Source of the DNA: Certhia americana
Taxonomy: Eukaryota > Chordata > Aves > Passeriformes > Certhiidae
NCBI GenBank assembly: GCA_018697195.1
Contig: CM031866.1
Span: forward strand, 9,837,796-9,901,795
DNA: 64,000 nt
Direction of reading: 5' to 3'
Translations under genes and position numbers: made by a program
Shown: positions 10,580 to 23,293 of the stretch, one piece after another
Position numbering within the stretch: position 1 is the first letter of the stretch
Layout of the letters: the number at the start of each line of letters is the position of its first letter
Notes under the pieces: generated by a model
The model's database searches: none
Told to the model about the DNA's origin: nothing
The model's input: only the letters and a program-made list of their open reading frames with translations

Positions 10580-13500
10580 TAGTCTTATCTACAATGTGAC
10601 TGTAGTTTGTATAAATGGTGGGTTTTACCTTTGGGGAAAAAAAAAAATTCTACTTTGAATGTGGATGGCTAAGTGTTGCTAATTCCCATTTGGCCAGCAC
10701 AGTGGACACGTGCCAGAACTTGCTTAATACCCTTTCTTGGTCCTAAAGGTAATTAATTTTTTAATGAAGAAGCAGTCATTATTATTGGTAAGTAGCTTTT
10801 TTGTTTTATTTTGCTTTATTTGTTTTCTCTTGTAATAAAACTTGTAATTGCTGTTGATCTCTTTAAATCTATCAAACCCCTTATATCCTCTGAATCTTGC
10901 TTTGAAAGTACGTGCAGCCTTGGTGAGTTGCATATTACAGAATTATCTTGTTCGGTTTCTGTTGCCTGTAGAATGTGAATTAATATTTACAGGAGACATA
11001 AGGACAAGTTTCTTCTTTTGTAAGGCTGGACAAAAGGCCGAAGTGGTACCAGTGAACTTGGTTACCTACATGGTAGTTGTGGATGTTTGAGGAAACACTC
11101 TCTGTTACAAGTTTTCACCTGAGTCTGAAAAACCTTGAATTGCTCTGTGGTCAGAGACACATGCTGGGGAAATCAGCTTTAAAGCTTTTGTGTCATATGT
11201 GGTGGGGTTTGTTTATTTTAAATGGAAGATGTTTGGTATTGAGCTTAGTAACTGTAAATGCCAGTCTGTTTTCTCTTATATGTTTCAAATATTCCCTCTG
11301 AAATTCTACATACTTAGTACTATAGACAAATGATAATTTAATGAGAAATACTTACTGTGCTTGTTTCAAAACACCAGCTGAATCTGCAACGTTTCATAGA
11401 CATGTGTTACTTTCTCAAATAATCTCTAATACTGTATCAAATATTTTAATACCTGAAAAGTAATTCTGAACTAGACAGAAATTCTTGTAGCAATAGAGCA
11501 TAAATGTCATTTTTTTACTGTGCAACATTTCTTTTTAAGTTCTTGATATGCTACTATTTTAAAGTTTTGTGGGATAAAACAGTGCTGAGGTCTGTTACAC
11601 GATTTAATGTGCATTCTCTGAAGTCCAGATTTGAGAGAATGAGGGGGAGAAAAGACAGGAAACAAGAGATTATCTATCAGTGGCTAAACAGTTTAGAGAA
11701 CTAGTTGTTTTCTGGCTGGTACCCATTTCTGACACCAGCTCAGATGGCTCAGGGGTGATAGATATTATAATTTCACTTCATTCCACCATATTTTGTAGTG
11801 ATATGTAACTAAGCTTTTCCTTTTTTCTTTCTAAAAAAGTACTTGTGTATTAAGCAATGGGGCTTAAACAGGATGTGCATCAGCTCTCCAAAATTGCAAG
11901 AAAATAGTGAAATATGACTGAGGTAAATGTATTTTGTCTACCAATGAGGAGCAGGAAATTTATTCAGATTAATGAAATTACCTGTAAGCGGTGTGTGTTT
12001 TTTCTAACAGCAACGTGTCTGCTCAGACATGCAGAAATACCTTCCAGGTATAGGCAGAATCTAAGCCTAACCCAGTCCTGTCTTCCCATGGTAACTCTGT
12101 TGGTATTTCCCAAGGTGTGCCAGTTCTCAAAGAACAGTTTTAATTTATTTATCCCCTAAATTTTCTAGACTTTATAGATAATGAGGGCTGTTCCCTGGGA
12201 AGGGTGTTAAACTACTTTTCTTTCAGAAGCTAGAGTGGAGGACTGGTGTAGAAGCAGTGTAGATGGTGTATTCTTGGTCCAGCAGTGGGAGTCCAAGGAA
12301 AACTCTCTTTTTCTCTCTATTCTTTGTTATAATTAAGTGTTCAGTGTAGTTTCCTCAAGTGTTCAGATGAGAGTGCAGGTTCTTTGATAATGCTGAGACT
12401 TCATGCTTCCCCAGGTGTGGGTGTTCTGCCTTCTGCAAATTCATAATAATGACAATGAACCCTTAAGTTGGACAAAACAAACTCTGGCAAAGGAATTGTG
12501 TCTGCTCTCTCAATAGTGAGTGAATTGTGCAGCTAAGGAAAAGGTCACAATTAATCAGAGATGTGGTCTTAAAGGACCTGTTCCTAACTGTCATGAAGTT
12601 CTGCGAACTCCCTCTCTCTTTCTAAATTGCCTGAAGTGGAGGCTAAAAGCTATGTACCTTGAAGATTGGGTCGCAAATCAGTAATGTTGGTTGGTTTAAC
12701 CCATGCAATTCCACCCTGCTCCTGCACCCCATACCTGGATGAAATGATTCCTGCTCCCTGTTTCAGCCCCTACCAAAGTCTTAGGGACAGTTTGCAGTCA
12801 GCACCTGCTCTGTTCTCTCTAGAGGCTGTGACCCTAAAGCTGGCACATTCCTCTGGGCAGATTCTGTGTGGTGCAGACCCCTTGTGTGTGGATCCATACT
12901 GTGTCCTGAACAAATACTTCTGCCCCAGCCCGTGTCACAAAATCCCCCACTTCCTCTGGATATTCTGTCACCAGCTTGTCAGCTGCTTGCTATGGACTGT
13001 TCAGTTCATGCAACTCTAGTTCATTACTCACTCAGAACTAAAGTGGTTATAATTTGATCAGGTTCCCTTCATGAGTATGTTAATACTTTACTTTTGATTG
13101 AGAATGTTTGCAGAGTAGCTCTGTTTAATGATTTGATTTTGAAAGGTAATTCAGGTTAATATTCTCCAGCATGTGTTGTTCCTTCCTTTCTGTCCTGTTT
13201 ACTTGCTCAGGATTTTAATCTTGCAGTATGGGAAAAGCCTGAAACCATGAACCACAGCTTGGGATAGCAAAAGCAAAAAGGGCTTAAGAGAGTAGTGAGA
13301 AAATGGTTTTGCTAACCCCATATTCACCTCCCAGTATTGGATGAATTGCACGTCTGTAGACCCATCTGGCACTGCAGGGGAGTAATATCCTTTATGACAA
13401 AGACATTTTACTTAAGCTTTTCTTCCAACCCTGGCCCAGAAGGAGGAAATTGATTTAGCCTGTGATGTTAGAAGCCAAAATCAAGAAGTGTTGAGACAGA

Positions 13501-16500
13501 GGGCAAGCTTCACTGTGACACCTTCTGTGCATTCAGACTAGAAACTGGATCCTTTCCCTATTGCAGTGATCTCCCCTTCTCATCTGTTGCTCCTTTCTTA
13601 TCCAGACACATGCAAAGTCACATGTACTGTGCTGACAGCACTGCAACTGTTCTCCCAGAATCAAAGGACTCCTCATATGAGCTCATCTGCTCTTGCTGTA
13701 AATGCCAGCCTGCAGAGGACAAAGCCTTGGACTTTTTTCATCACAAAAGGAAGCCTTTAAAAGAAAAAGATTTTTGCTGGGAGTGTTTGGGAACAATATT
13801 CCAAGGGAAAATATTTTTTTCTTCTGTTGATGCCAGTCTGACTTGCTTTTGCAGCTGGAAGCAGTCTCTGAAGCTGGTATTTCTGAATGAAAGGACAAGG
13901 ACTTTTATGAAGTTTGTTTTAGTCTCTTTGGCTCACATGGGGAAGTGGGACAGTAAGTGGATTGTGTGTATGTCTGATGTGTAAAATGGTAACAACTGTT
14001 TCATAAAGTACCAGAGGGTCTAGTCCATTCCTAAGTAGAAGAATAGCATTTAAAATACTAGGTGTTTTTGAGGCTCTATTTAATTGTTATTTCTTTGAGA
14101 CACCCTTGTGTTACTGCATTTATGAACATTGTGTAGCTCCCTGTCCAAAACCTTTTCCTTTCCTCTGGTGCAGTGGTTGTAAGCTCCCTGGGTGGCAGGA
14201 GGGCTGCGCAGCCAGCATACATGGCTGGACCAAACTTTCAGATGAAGGGTCTTGTTTCAATTCAATTTTGATCATTTGGGTTTATGTAGCTCAAGTAATC
14301 TCTTCAGTAATGAATGTTCTCAATGTTCATGAGACTAGTGCATCAGCCCTTCTTTCTGGGGAGCAGCAGGCCTGCCAATGCTAGTCTTAACTCTGAGAGA
14401 AACATGCTTTTTGTGGGCAAGTACTTCATATGAACCAGAATGTCTTGCCAGACTGGGTTGATTAGGGATGTTGGTTTTGAAAAAATTGAGAACTTCTGGT
14501 GAAGTCACTCCCATTTTACTGTTTGGGAATAGATAAAGTTACCTTTTTATATTCTTTTTTTTCCTCTGTTTTTAATTTTTTTTCTTCTTCTAAATTGAAA
14601 GCAGCTTTTCATTTTAAAGCTCTTTTTGTGCATGTACAGCATCTAACCAAAGTGAAACCCAGACGTTTAGACTGAGTTGTAATAATTTTATGGGAAGTTG
14701 TTTCATAAATTCAGACTTGGCAGAAAGCTGAAGAGTTGAAAGCTCAGAAGCTTTCATGAAACCAAACCTCTGTACTTCACACACCTTTCATGCCTGTCCC
14801 TGCAGTGATTTCTACCTAGATGACTGCTCTACACTCTACTATACATGTGCAGAGCAGTAAAATATGGTCTGGTGTGTCTGGTCCTCTCCATATGAGCACC
14901 TGTATTTCCATTGATGTGATAGTAAAATTTGGCAGTGATGATGAGCTGACAATGTGATTCTGTTGCTTGTTGATGACTGTCAAATTTGTGTCTGTCATGC
15001 ACAGAATATGAAGTGTTCAGTGATTATTTTAAGTAATTGTATGGAATGAATTTTGAGAAATCCCTGTTATGATATAGGCTCATTCAAATCATCTGCTAGA
15101 ACACAGCTTCAAATGTACTACAGGAGAGCACACCTAAAATAGGAACTGAACTTGATGTTCCATACTATTAAAGTCTGAAATTTTCTCTCTTAAAGCTTGT
15201 GAAAGTTGTTTCACATTGTATGCAAGTGGAACTCATCCCATGTCTCTTATGGGAACTGCATTGATGGGTAACTCTTAATCCTTTTTTAAATCTGAAGAAG
15301 ATATCTCATGGGTTTTTCTTTATTGTAACTTCTCCCAAAATTGTCAGGGAACAAAATAAACACAAAAGCAAATGTGATTCTTCATGTCTGCTGTCAAAAA
15401 TACTCCCTTGAAAAATCATAATGGGAAGGATGAAGATTAGTACATTTGTTAGGAGAATCAGCTTGCTAGCAGGACAATATGATGTGGAACCTCCTCCTTG
15501 GCAAAGCTGGTAGTTCACATGACATTGCACATTTACACTGTCTGAGGGATTAGAAGTAAAACTCTTGAAAGGCCAAGATGTCCATTATAAAGCTATCAAG
15601 CTGGAAAGCTGCCATTAGATTAATATGAACCTGGTCAGTTTTTCAAAACATATATTTAAAAAAGAACAATGCTTAGTGTTTTATGTTTTCAACCATTCAT
15701 TAAGTCATCCTTTGAGATACAAAAGACGTACTGAAACAGAATTTGCATGTCATTCAATTCAGGACTTTTTTTAGTAATTGTAGAAATTATTAAGACTGGT
15801 TCTCAAACATTTTTTGCTTCCTTCCTTTCTCCTTGCCCTGTTTTCCTTCTTTAGGTCTTGTAAATGTAGTGATAGGTGCCCAATTGATCCACTGTTGCTG
15901 AACCCCTAGGAGATGGTGGCAGGACAGATTGCTGTGGTTGATCTGACTGGCTGGGAGAGAAGGTACCCTGCAGTAGAATGTTATTACACACTTCTAATTC
16001 CCTTTTTCTGGGTGTCTTGCCTGAGCTTCCCAATCATTTCCTTCATTTGCTTTAACAATTGCCCTTCTTTTGGCATTATTGGATTAGGAGAAAGACTGTT
16101 GCAGTATTGGAATAGGACGTTAAAGATGTCAAAAGTGGAAAATGATGCTTCAGGTGAAACTGACAAAGGGCATTCAGAGCCTTAACACAACTTTTAGACT
16201 GGATGGTGAGTTGCTTCATTCTTTATATTCCTTTCGGCTTATAAAAGTGCTACAGAGCTTAAACTGTATCACTTTTTTTCCCACACTGTTCGCCATTTAA
16301 TGTAAACACTTTACAGATGAACCAGAAGTGTTACTTTGCCTAAGAAACTTGGCAACATGAGAAGTTTCAATGAAATTTTCCATACATGTTTAGAATAGCA
16401 ATAAGCAGCAGAATTTCATCCTGTTTTAATGGTTTGGATGTGGCTGCCTGGAAATTCAAACCCCAGGAAAATCTCACATTGCTAAATATGTTTTCATATG

Positions 16501-16673
16501 GTGTCAGACCCCTGTTTTCTCCAACCCTCTTCCCCCATCTATAAGGTTTTTCACTGAATGGAAAGTAATTTTTGAGATGTTCAGTATTCTCATTTTATGA
16601 ATATAAAATCACAAGTATAATCTTAACAGTGTGGTACAACTGAAAAATCATATCACTGGAAAAAAAACCATGA

Positions 16674-16749
16674 AAATTTATTACTTCAGTACTCATCAAG
16701 GGAGTTAAGTCAAATTTATTGCTTCAGTACTCATCAAGGGAGTTAAGTC
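16674..16749. repeat. 38-bp tandem duplication
   Basis: Two adjacent copies (16674-16711 and 16712-16749) start AAATTTATT and end GGGAGTTAAGTC. They differ at a single base (A versus G at the tenth position). The near-identity suggests a recent duplication relative to the decayed transposons nearby. Confidence 0.95.
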
Positions 16750-19700
16750 ATTGGACTATTCTTGCAAAATATTTAGACTTCTGATAAAACTGCATTTCCC
16801 ACAGAGAATGTAGTTCTGGCTTAGTTTGGCTTTCTAAGATTAGTGCTAGCCAGCAGCAATCCTATTAACTTGCTTAAGATCTGGGGTCTAGTTTAAAGGA
16901 AAAGCTTCAGTGTGTTTACATGTTTGTGCATTTCTGAGAATGTTATTTTATGCATTTTCAGGGGCCTTATCAGCAAGAAAGAATAGACAAACTGAAGCAG
17001 ACTTGGCCTGCTGACTGTAGAGATATATAAACCAGTGACAAGAACAAAACTACACATTGATAGTATTGACAAGTGGGATTTTTAAATGTTGTAGTAGCCA
17101 AAATACATAGTTTTATGCATCATGATAATTCAAACCAGTCATTAATTTGGCACTCAGAGTCATAAGGAGAAAGAAAATTGATCTGTAATAGCAAAAAACC
17201 CAGTCTTGGATGTCAGCTGGTGGTTTTTTTTTTTATCTCTGGTGTAGATTCTGTTCCATTAATTCTGTAAACTTAATTTTTTCTTGCTAGCATATTTTTA
17301 TGCCTTCATTTTCTTTTAATTTGAAGACTTGGAACAATATTTTAGTGTCTAGAAATGAGTGTTTGTTTAAAATATGCCCTGATGTAAAATGCTGAGAGGG
17401 TTAGCTTTGGCTTTTTTCTTTACCTACTGTATACTTTTTCTGACATGTTAGATTAACTTTCAGCCGCAGGCCAATCTGTCACAGAAACAGGGAATGTCTC
17501 CTGCTATGACAGATTTGCCAGAGGCTGAGGTTTGAAACAAGCTGGGTATTGCTTCTTACACAAAAGTAATTTCTCCCTACTGAAGAGAGCTATCACTGAA
17601 TCAGCTGAACAGAGCCTCTGACTTGCATTACTAGGTTCTGATCAGAAAATCTGCAACAGGCATTTTTTCTAATAAACTTATATGCCACAAAGGAGCTCTG
17701 TCAGTATGACTGCGGGAGAACTTTCAGCAATATAAGGTCAAAATAATTTCCTCAAGGATATCAGGAATCCAATATATATTTTAAAACTTTCCCTGGTTGA
17801 CTTCAGTATTGTTATCATGTTGGATGAATATACTGCTGCAGAGATAGACCCATAGGTCAGGCTTCAGTATAGAGACAGGACCTGCACTATCATGCTGGCA
17901 TCTGCTCCAAAAATAACCACCCCATTCCTTCAACCTTACTCAATTTACTGTATAAGCTGAACAAAACTGAGCTCTGCACACCCCACTTGTCCTGCCTTGT
18001 CTGTGCCTCTGAGGTGCTCAAAGCTGCTGTACATCCTGAATGTCCCTTTGCAGCAGAGCTTCTTCCAAGGCAGTATTGATAGCCAGCTATCAAAGCAAGT
18101 CCAGGTGTGTAGCAAAGCCTGGGATCTTCGCAGAAGTGACTAAACAGCAGTGTCTGTGAGACACTGAGAAGGGATCTGGGCAATTGCAGAGCAGCCACGG
18201 TTGCCAGGCAGCTTGTGGGATGCAAGGAACTCATGCTTTGTTTTGTCCAGGCTCCTTTCGGGACAGACTGCCATTTTTCTTCAGGACTGACTGGCAGAAG
18301 GTGTGTGACTAACACAGGGAGTGTTATGAGAGAAAAGAGCGGATTTGGTTGTGATTTCTTGCTGCTTCTTTTGCCTTCTGTGATATGAGCATTCAATGCT
18401 GTGAGCAGTGCACTCTGCAAATTGGGGAAGTGGCATAAGTCTCTTGTTTTACCACACTTCAGTACCCCTTACATGCAAGTCAGACTCTAGGATAAGATTT
18501 GGGCATAATGACGAAATTAACACTTCTCCTCCTCAGGCAGTTGTCATAAAAAAGAACTGACTTTACCCATATAATGGACCCTTTATGGCACTGGAATAGC
18601 TGAAGCTATGCCCATTTCCATAGATTAATTTAGGTAGTTACAGCTGTATTACCTTATTCCAGCCAGGAATCTGACCCAATTAAATTGGAAAACCAAACTG
18701 TGTTAATTTTAAGACTTTCTCCAGGAATGCAAGTTTGCCTTATTGCTTATTATTGATCACACAGTTCATAAGCTGCTGGTTATAATTTGATTTCCCCCTT
18801 ATGAACTAGAATCCCTGTTTGGATTTACTTAAATACATATGTATATATTTTAAATGCTGTGAATACTAAATAGATGTGATATCAATTTATATTATCATAG
18901 TTCCCAGAGGCTGTAGTTTCCCCTTACAAGCACATGAAAACACAACATAGTTCAGAGGGCTGTGGTAAGGTGGGAAATTTAGCTCAATACTGTTTCACTA
19001 TTGAAGTCCAGATAGAGTTCCTGAGTGCATTTTAAGAAGAAAACACTGTTCATCTGTTGACATGTTGTGGACTTCTGAGGAATAAGAAAGCCTAGAAGCT
19101 TGCAGATTTAAGTGTTCAAGAAATGCAAAAAAAATAGAGTTTTCATGTCTACTTGAAGTTGCAGAAAATGAACTGTCACGAGGGCTGAGGATCTCCTGCT
19201 GGATCTGAGTTAGGTCCTGTTTGGTTTGAGGTAGTATGGCTGTGCCTTAATGCAGATAACACTTTAGCCCACCATGGGTACAGACATGCCTGCGGTCAGA
19301 GCTGAACAGTACAAGTCCTTTTGCTGACTTGCACATCAACATGGAAATTGTACCCTATGCCAGAGCTTCTTACTATACAAAAAAATCAGCAGACAACTGG
19401 CAGGAAAAATAAGAAAACACCTGAATTAAATGTACAGATTAAATTCTTGAATGCAATATCCATACTGTGAAATTGTCTCCAGCCTTGCAAAACTTTAAAC
19501 TTGATAGTTCTCACTCCCCCTCTTGTGGCATTGCCCCAGCTCTCTACAGTGTTAATGACTACATGTAGAAGAGTTTCTAGTTACCTTTGTGTTTATGCTG
19601 CCATCAGAACAGGAGAGGTGCATCTAAACCATTAATACTATGACTCTACCCTGTCTGTTCTGCTACAGACTATCTGCAGTCAGCCTTTTATTACTCACCA

Positions 19701-22619
19701 TCAGAATTAAGCAACAGATACGTTATACTGACATAGTTTAGTTTAAACTCTTTGTGGTGACTTCTGCTTAATAAATAATTAATTTTTTGTGATAAATACT
19801 GATTGCTGTTGGTTGAAGAGGGCACTTGATGCCTTCCTGTGGACTGGAAGGCACCTCAATCATCTGCAGATATTCAGTGTAGCTGCAACATGTATGCAGA
19901 GTCCAGCACACAGTAGTGGTGCCACAGTGATTTTTGTTCTTTGAATTTTTGTTTGTTGTATTGTGTCTACCATCAAAGTCTTAGCTCTTCAAACAGGCTG
20001 AGAGAACAGGATTGAAAAACCTAATAAACAAACATGATGGTGGGGGCTTTTATGTTTTTTCTGGCCACTACTCTCACTAGTGTGCTGTGGAATGTTAGGA
20101 GACTAAATTGCACTTTAGAAAAGCAAATGAACAAAGTAAATGATGTGCTGTGATACCCTTGGCTGGGCTTTTTAATAGGGTTTGTTTGCTTACTTGCTAA
20201 TTTGCAAGGTCTGGTAGTTTGCAATTGGCCTCTCAGTCCTTAGCACTTGGAATTAGTGCAGTCCTACTGCATCAGAGGGACAAGCAAATCAAAGGAGAAG
20301 CATCCCATGTTGGGGAAGCTACAGGAAAATGACTTGAATATCTGGCCATTTTTAGTGTGGTACTTAGAACTATTTCATTTTTGTTTAGTTCTTAGTTCAT
20401 TCCCTTGCATGTAACTGTCTAAAAATAAAAATCTCTCCTAGTCTTTAGTGAAGGTGATCTCTTGTTATTGTTACTTTGAATACCTCCATTGTGGGACTTT
20501 TATCATTTTTATGATGGTGTAAGTAATGTGTCATCTATGTAGCATCTGCACAAGGTTTTTTGAAAATTAAGCTGGTTTAGAGGATTATATTTCAAGTCTG
20601 TCATAACAATTTCAGCAGTGATGTTCTTTTATTTTAAGTAAATTATTCTGAAGTTCTTATGTGTTCAGTTGATTTTTTTGTTAGAAGAGATGGGGAATAC
20701 ATTCAGTTTGAAACTCAGTAAAATCATTATCATATGAAACCTATTAGGATTTTAAAAAATCACTAGTGGATAACACATCATATGTCCTATCACCAAGCTA
20801 TTCCTACGTAATGCTTTGCATGAAAGGATGATCTTTTGTTATAAACAGTGAGAAGAGCTCTCAGAAATTTCCAGCACTTCCCAGTTTTCCATGGACTTTC
20901 TGAAAAGGTTGTCATAATCTTAAAAGTTATGAAAGTGGTTTTTTTAAAGTAAAGATATTAAGTAAACATTATTAATGATATTTTACTGCTTTATAAAATA
21001 AAGCTCTCCAAAGATTCAAACTATAAATTCATGCTGAATAAACTAGACACACCCATGTATGTAAGGAATCAGTCCTCTATTGCTGGAAGTCAAGAGAGTA
21101 TTTGCTATTTTTTCTCTGAAGAACAGGAGTAACTTATGAAGTGATTCTCTGGGCTGTATTTAATCTCTAAGATAAAGAAAAGAATAATACTTCCAAGAAA
21201 GAAAATTAGCAAAATCAGATGTTGTACTTGTATTGAAATTATTGCTACCAATAATATTTTATTTCTTAGTGCACTCATTGTTTTGTTTTGCTGTCCAGAA
21301 CCCCCTAGTTATGTCGGGTTTTGCTTCTGAAGCTGGTGACAGACAAGGTTATTCACTGTTTGGAACTGATTTCCCTTTCCATCTGTTACATGATTCTCTG
21401 TTCCTATAGATGCCAGATGAATATTTGTTCCTTATTTTCTGATTCCTTTTGTTCTCTAATATGCCAGTGGATAGTTTCTTATTTAAAACTCCTACTATGA
21501 TATAAACAAGCATGAATATAGAAAACGTTTTATTCAGGAACACTTTCTTTTATTTTTCAGCTTAGAAAGAAGAAAGTAAGGTGAATTCCTCTTTCACATA
21601 TCAAGATTAGCTGGAGAAAGTGGCAGATTCTTTCCCTTCTGCTCTAAGGTTGATTATGGCCTGATTTACACAAGTTTTTCTGGTCTGATTTTTGGTTTAT
21701 AGTTTAAGATTCCCCTTAATCCATGCTGATACAGGTCATTTGTACGAGTTTAAAACTGTGAACACCTGGGAATGGAAGGGGCTGAGTTGTACACATTGTA
21801 TCACAAAATATATTGGGTTTAGTGGGAGTTATCTGATATACTTAACTGAGAGGTTTTTCTGTTTGTGAATGAGGTAGGCAATTTCATTACTGCTATATGT
21901 CTTAGCCTCTTCTTATCTTAGCTTTATTATATAACCCCCGTTATCACAGAACCTAAATGATCCATACTTACTAATGGAGTGTTTTTACCTTTTGTCTGGA
22001 AGGCCACTATAAAGATGGAAAACAGAATCACTTGACTGATTAAAGGTCAAGTTTGGACCAACTAATAGCTGTGCGTAGTTTACGTATAGTGAATTTAAAT
22101 GCAGGAAATCAGTTGGTGATTAAAACTTTGTGCTGAGGTTCTTCTCGTTGTGCCCCAGAACTGCAGGTTGATCTATTGAGATGACAAAGATTTTACAATT
22201 TTATTAATGTATTTTTATTATGTATAAAAATAAATCAATGTGGGCTATGCTAGTTAGAGGAGATGCTTCACAAGAGCCTGCCAGAAATTATCAGGCTTTC
22301 ATGAAGCTTAAGGGGAACTGGACTGGATTACAGTGGATGCTGCAAAGCTTTTCTTTTCCTTACTGTAAAGGTAATCAAGGCAGCCCAAGGAATCAAGAAA
22401 CAGAGGTGTTCAGCTGATTGCAGATTTGTGAATTAAACTGGTTTACATATCACAGAATAATTCAGGTTGAAAGGGACCACTGTGGGTCATCTGGTGCAAC
22501 TTCCATGATCAAGCAGGGTTGCTCTAAAGCACGTGGCACAGGATTGCATCCAGGCAGTTTTAGAGTATCTCTACTGAGGAAGACTCCACAATCTTTCTGA
22601 GCAATCTGTGCCAGTGTAT

Positions 22620-23290
22620 GGTCACTGCACAGTGAAGAAGTTCCTCTTCATATTCAGTTGGACTGTCCATCAGTTTCTGCTCATTGCCTCTTGTCCTGTT
22701 GCTTGGCATCACCAAAGAAGAGCCTGATTCCATCTCTTGACACCCTTTCAGGTACTTGTAGGGGTTGATGAGGTTTCATCTCAGCCATCTCTTCTTGAGG
22801 CTGATCAGATCTATCAAGCTGTCCCAGTAAGGGAGATAGTTCAGTTCCTTAAATATCTTTGCTGCTCTCTGCTGGACCTGCTTCAGGAGCTCCATGTCTC
22901 TCCTATACTGATGAGCCCAGAAATGGACACAGCACTCCAGACCTGACCTCACTATGGCTGAGTAGTTAGAGATCACAGAATATTCTGAGTTGAAAGGGAC
23001 TTACAAGGATCGTCAAGTCCAGCTCATAAGTGAATGGCCTCTAAGGGAATTGAATCACCAATGTTGGTGTTATTAGCACCCTGGTTTAATCAACTGAGCT
23101 AATCTAGGGGGGGTAGGATCATGTTGGTTAACCTGCTGGCAATGCATGTCAGAATACCACTAGTGTCCTTGGGCACAAGGACACATTGCTGGCTCAGGGA
23201 GACTTGTCCACCAGGACTCCCAGATCCTTCTCTGCAGGGCTGTTTTCCAGCAGGTTGCCCCCCTGCCTGTACTGGTGCATGGGGTTATTC
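22620..23290 (-). pseudogene. CR1 ORF2 C-terminal remnant
   Basis: This is the remnant of the CR1 ORF2 polyprotein downstream of the reverse-transcriptase core. The 5' piece (about 23205-23290) reads NNPMHQYRQGGNLLE then SPAEKDLGVLVD. After a decayed stretch and the SINE insertion, the 3' piece (about 22776-22976) reads IVRSGLECCVHFWAHQ, LKQVQQRAAKIFKE and LISLKKRWLR. These correspond to the block where CR1 proteins have 'LE.CVQFW...D.ELLE.VQRRA'. No catalytic residues of either enzyme remain. Stops and frameshifts are present, so it is a transposon pseudogene with no expected host function. Confidence 0.8.
22972..23108 (-). mobile_element. tRNA-Ile-derived SINE with CR1 tail (TguSINE1-like)
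   Basis: Read on the minus strand, the first about 75 bases are a decayed tRNA-Ile. TTAGCTCAGTTGATTAAA gives the A-box and D-arm, GTGCTAATAAC gives the anticodon arm with anticodon AAT, and GATTCAATTCC stands where the B-box GGTTCGAATCC would be, with the CG lost. About 60 bases follow that match the CR1 3' end (GACTTGACGATCCTTGTAAG, then CTGTGAT). That head-plus-tail structure is what I know of TguSINE1, a passerine SINE mobilised by CR1. It interrupts the CR1 ORF2 remnant: CR1-like sequence resumes on both sides (GCTGAGTAG before, GGATCATGTTGG...AACCTGCTGGC after). It therefore inserted after the CR1. Clear target-site duplications are not seen. Confidence 0.8.
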
Positions 23291-23293
23291 TTT

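Larger units (their letters stand above)
9564..22450. other. Non-coding stretch
   Basis: About 12.9 kb without a recognisable exon or dated transposon. The longest open frame in the window (176 codons, 17890-18420, minus) lies here. Its product is not recognisable and has no domain, signal peptide or splice context, so I take it as chance. The stretch holds a (CAG)6 tract, a 38-bp tandem duplication and one acceptor/donor pair at 13855-13952 noted under findings. It is probably intronic or intergenic. Confidence 0.55.

Noticed and set aside
14930..15000. C/D-box snoRNA (GTGATGATGA...CTGA)
   Set aside because: The box spacing is wrong and there are no terminal pairing stems.
17890..18420. 176-codon minus-strand open frame, the longest in the window
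   Set aside because: No recognisable domain, no splice context, and no signal peptide. About one frame of this size is plausible by chance in 64 kb read in six frames, and local GC is raised.
23020..23108. Functional tRNA-Ile gene on the minus strand
   Set aside because: The acceptor and T arms are degraded, the B-box has lost its CG, and a CR1 tail follows directly; it is a SINE head.
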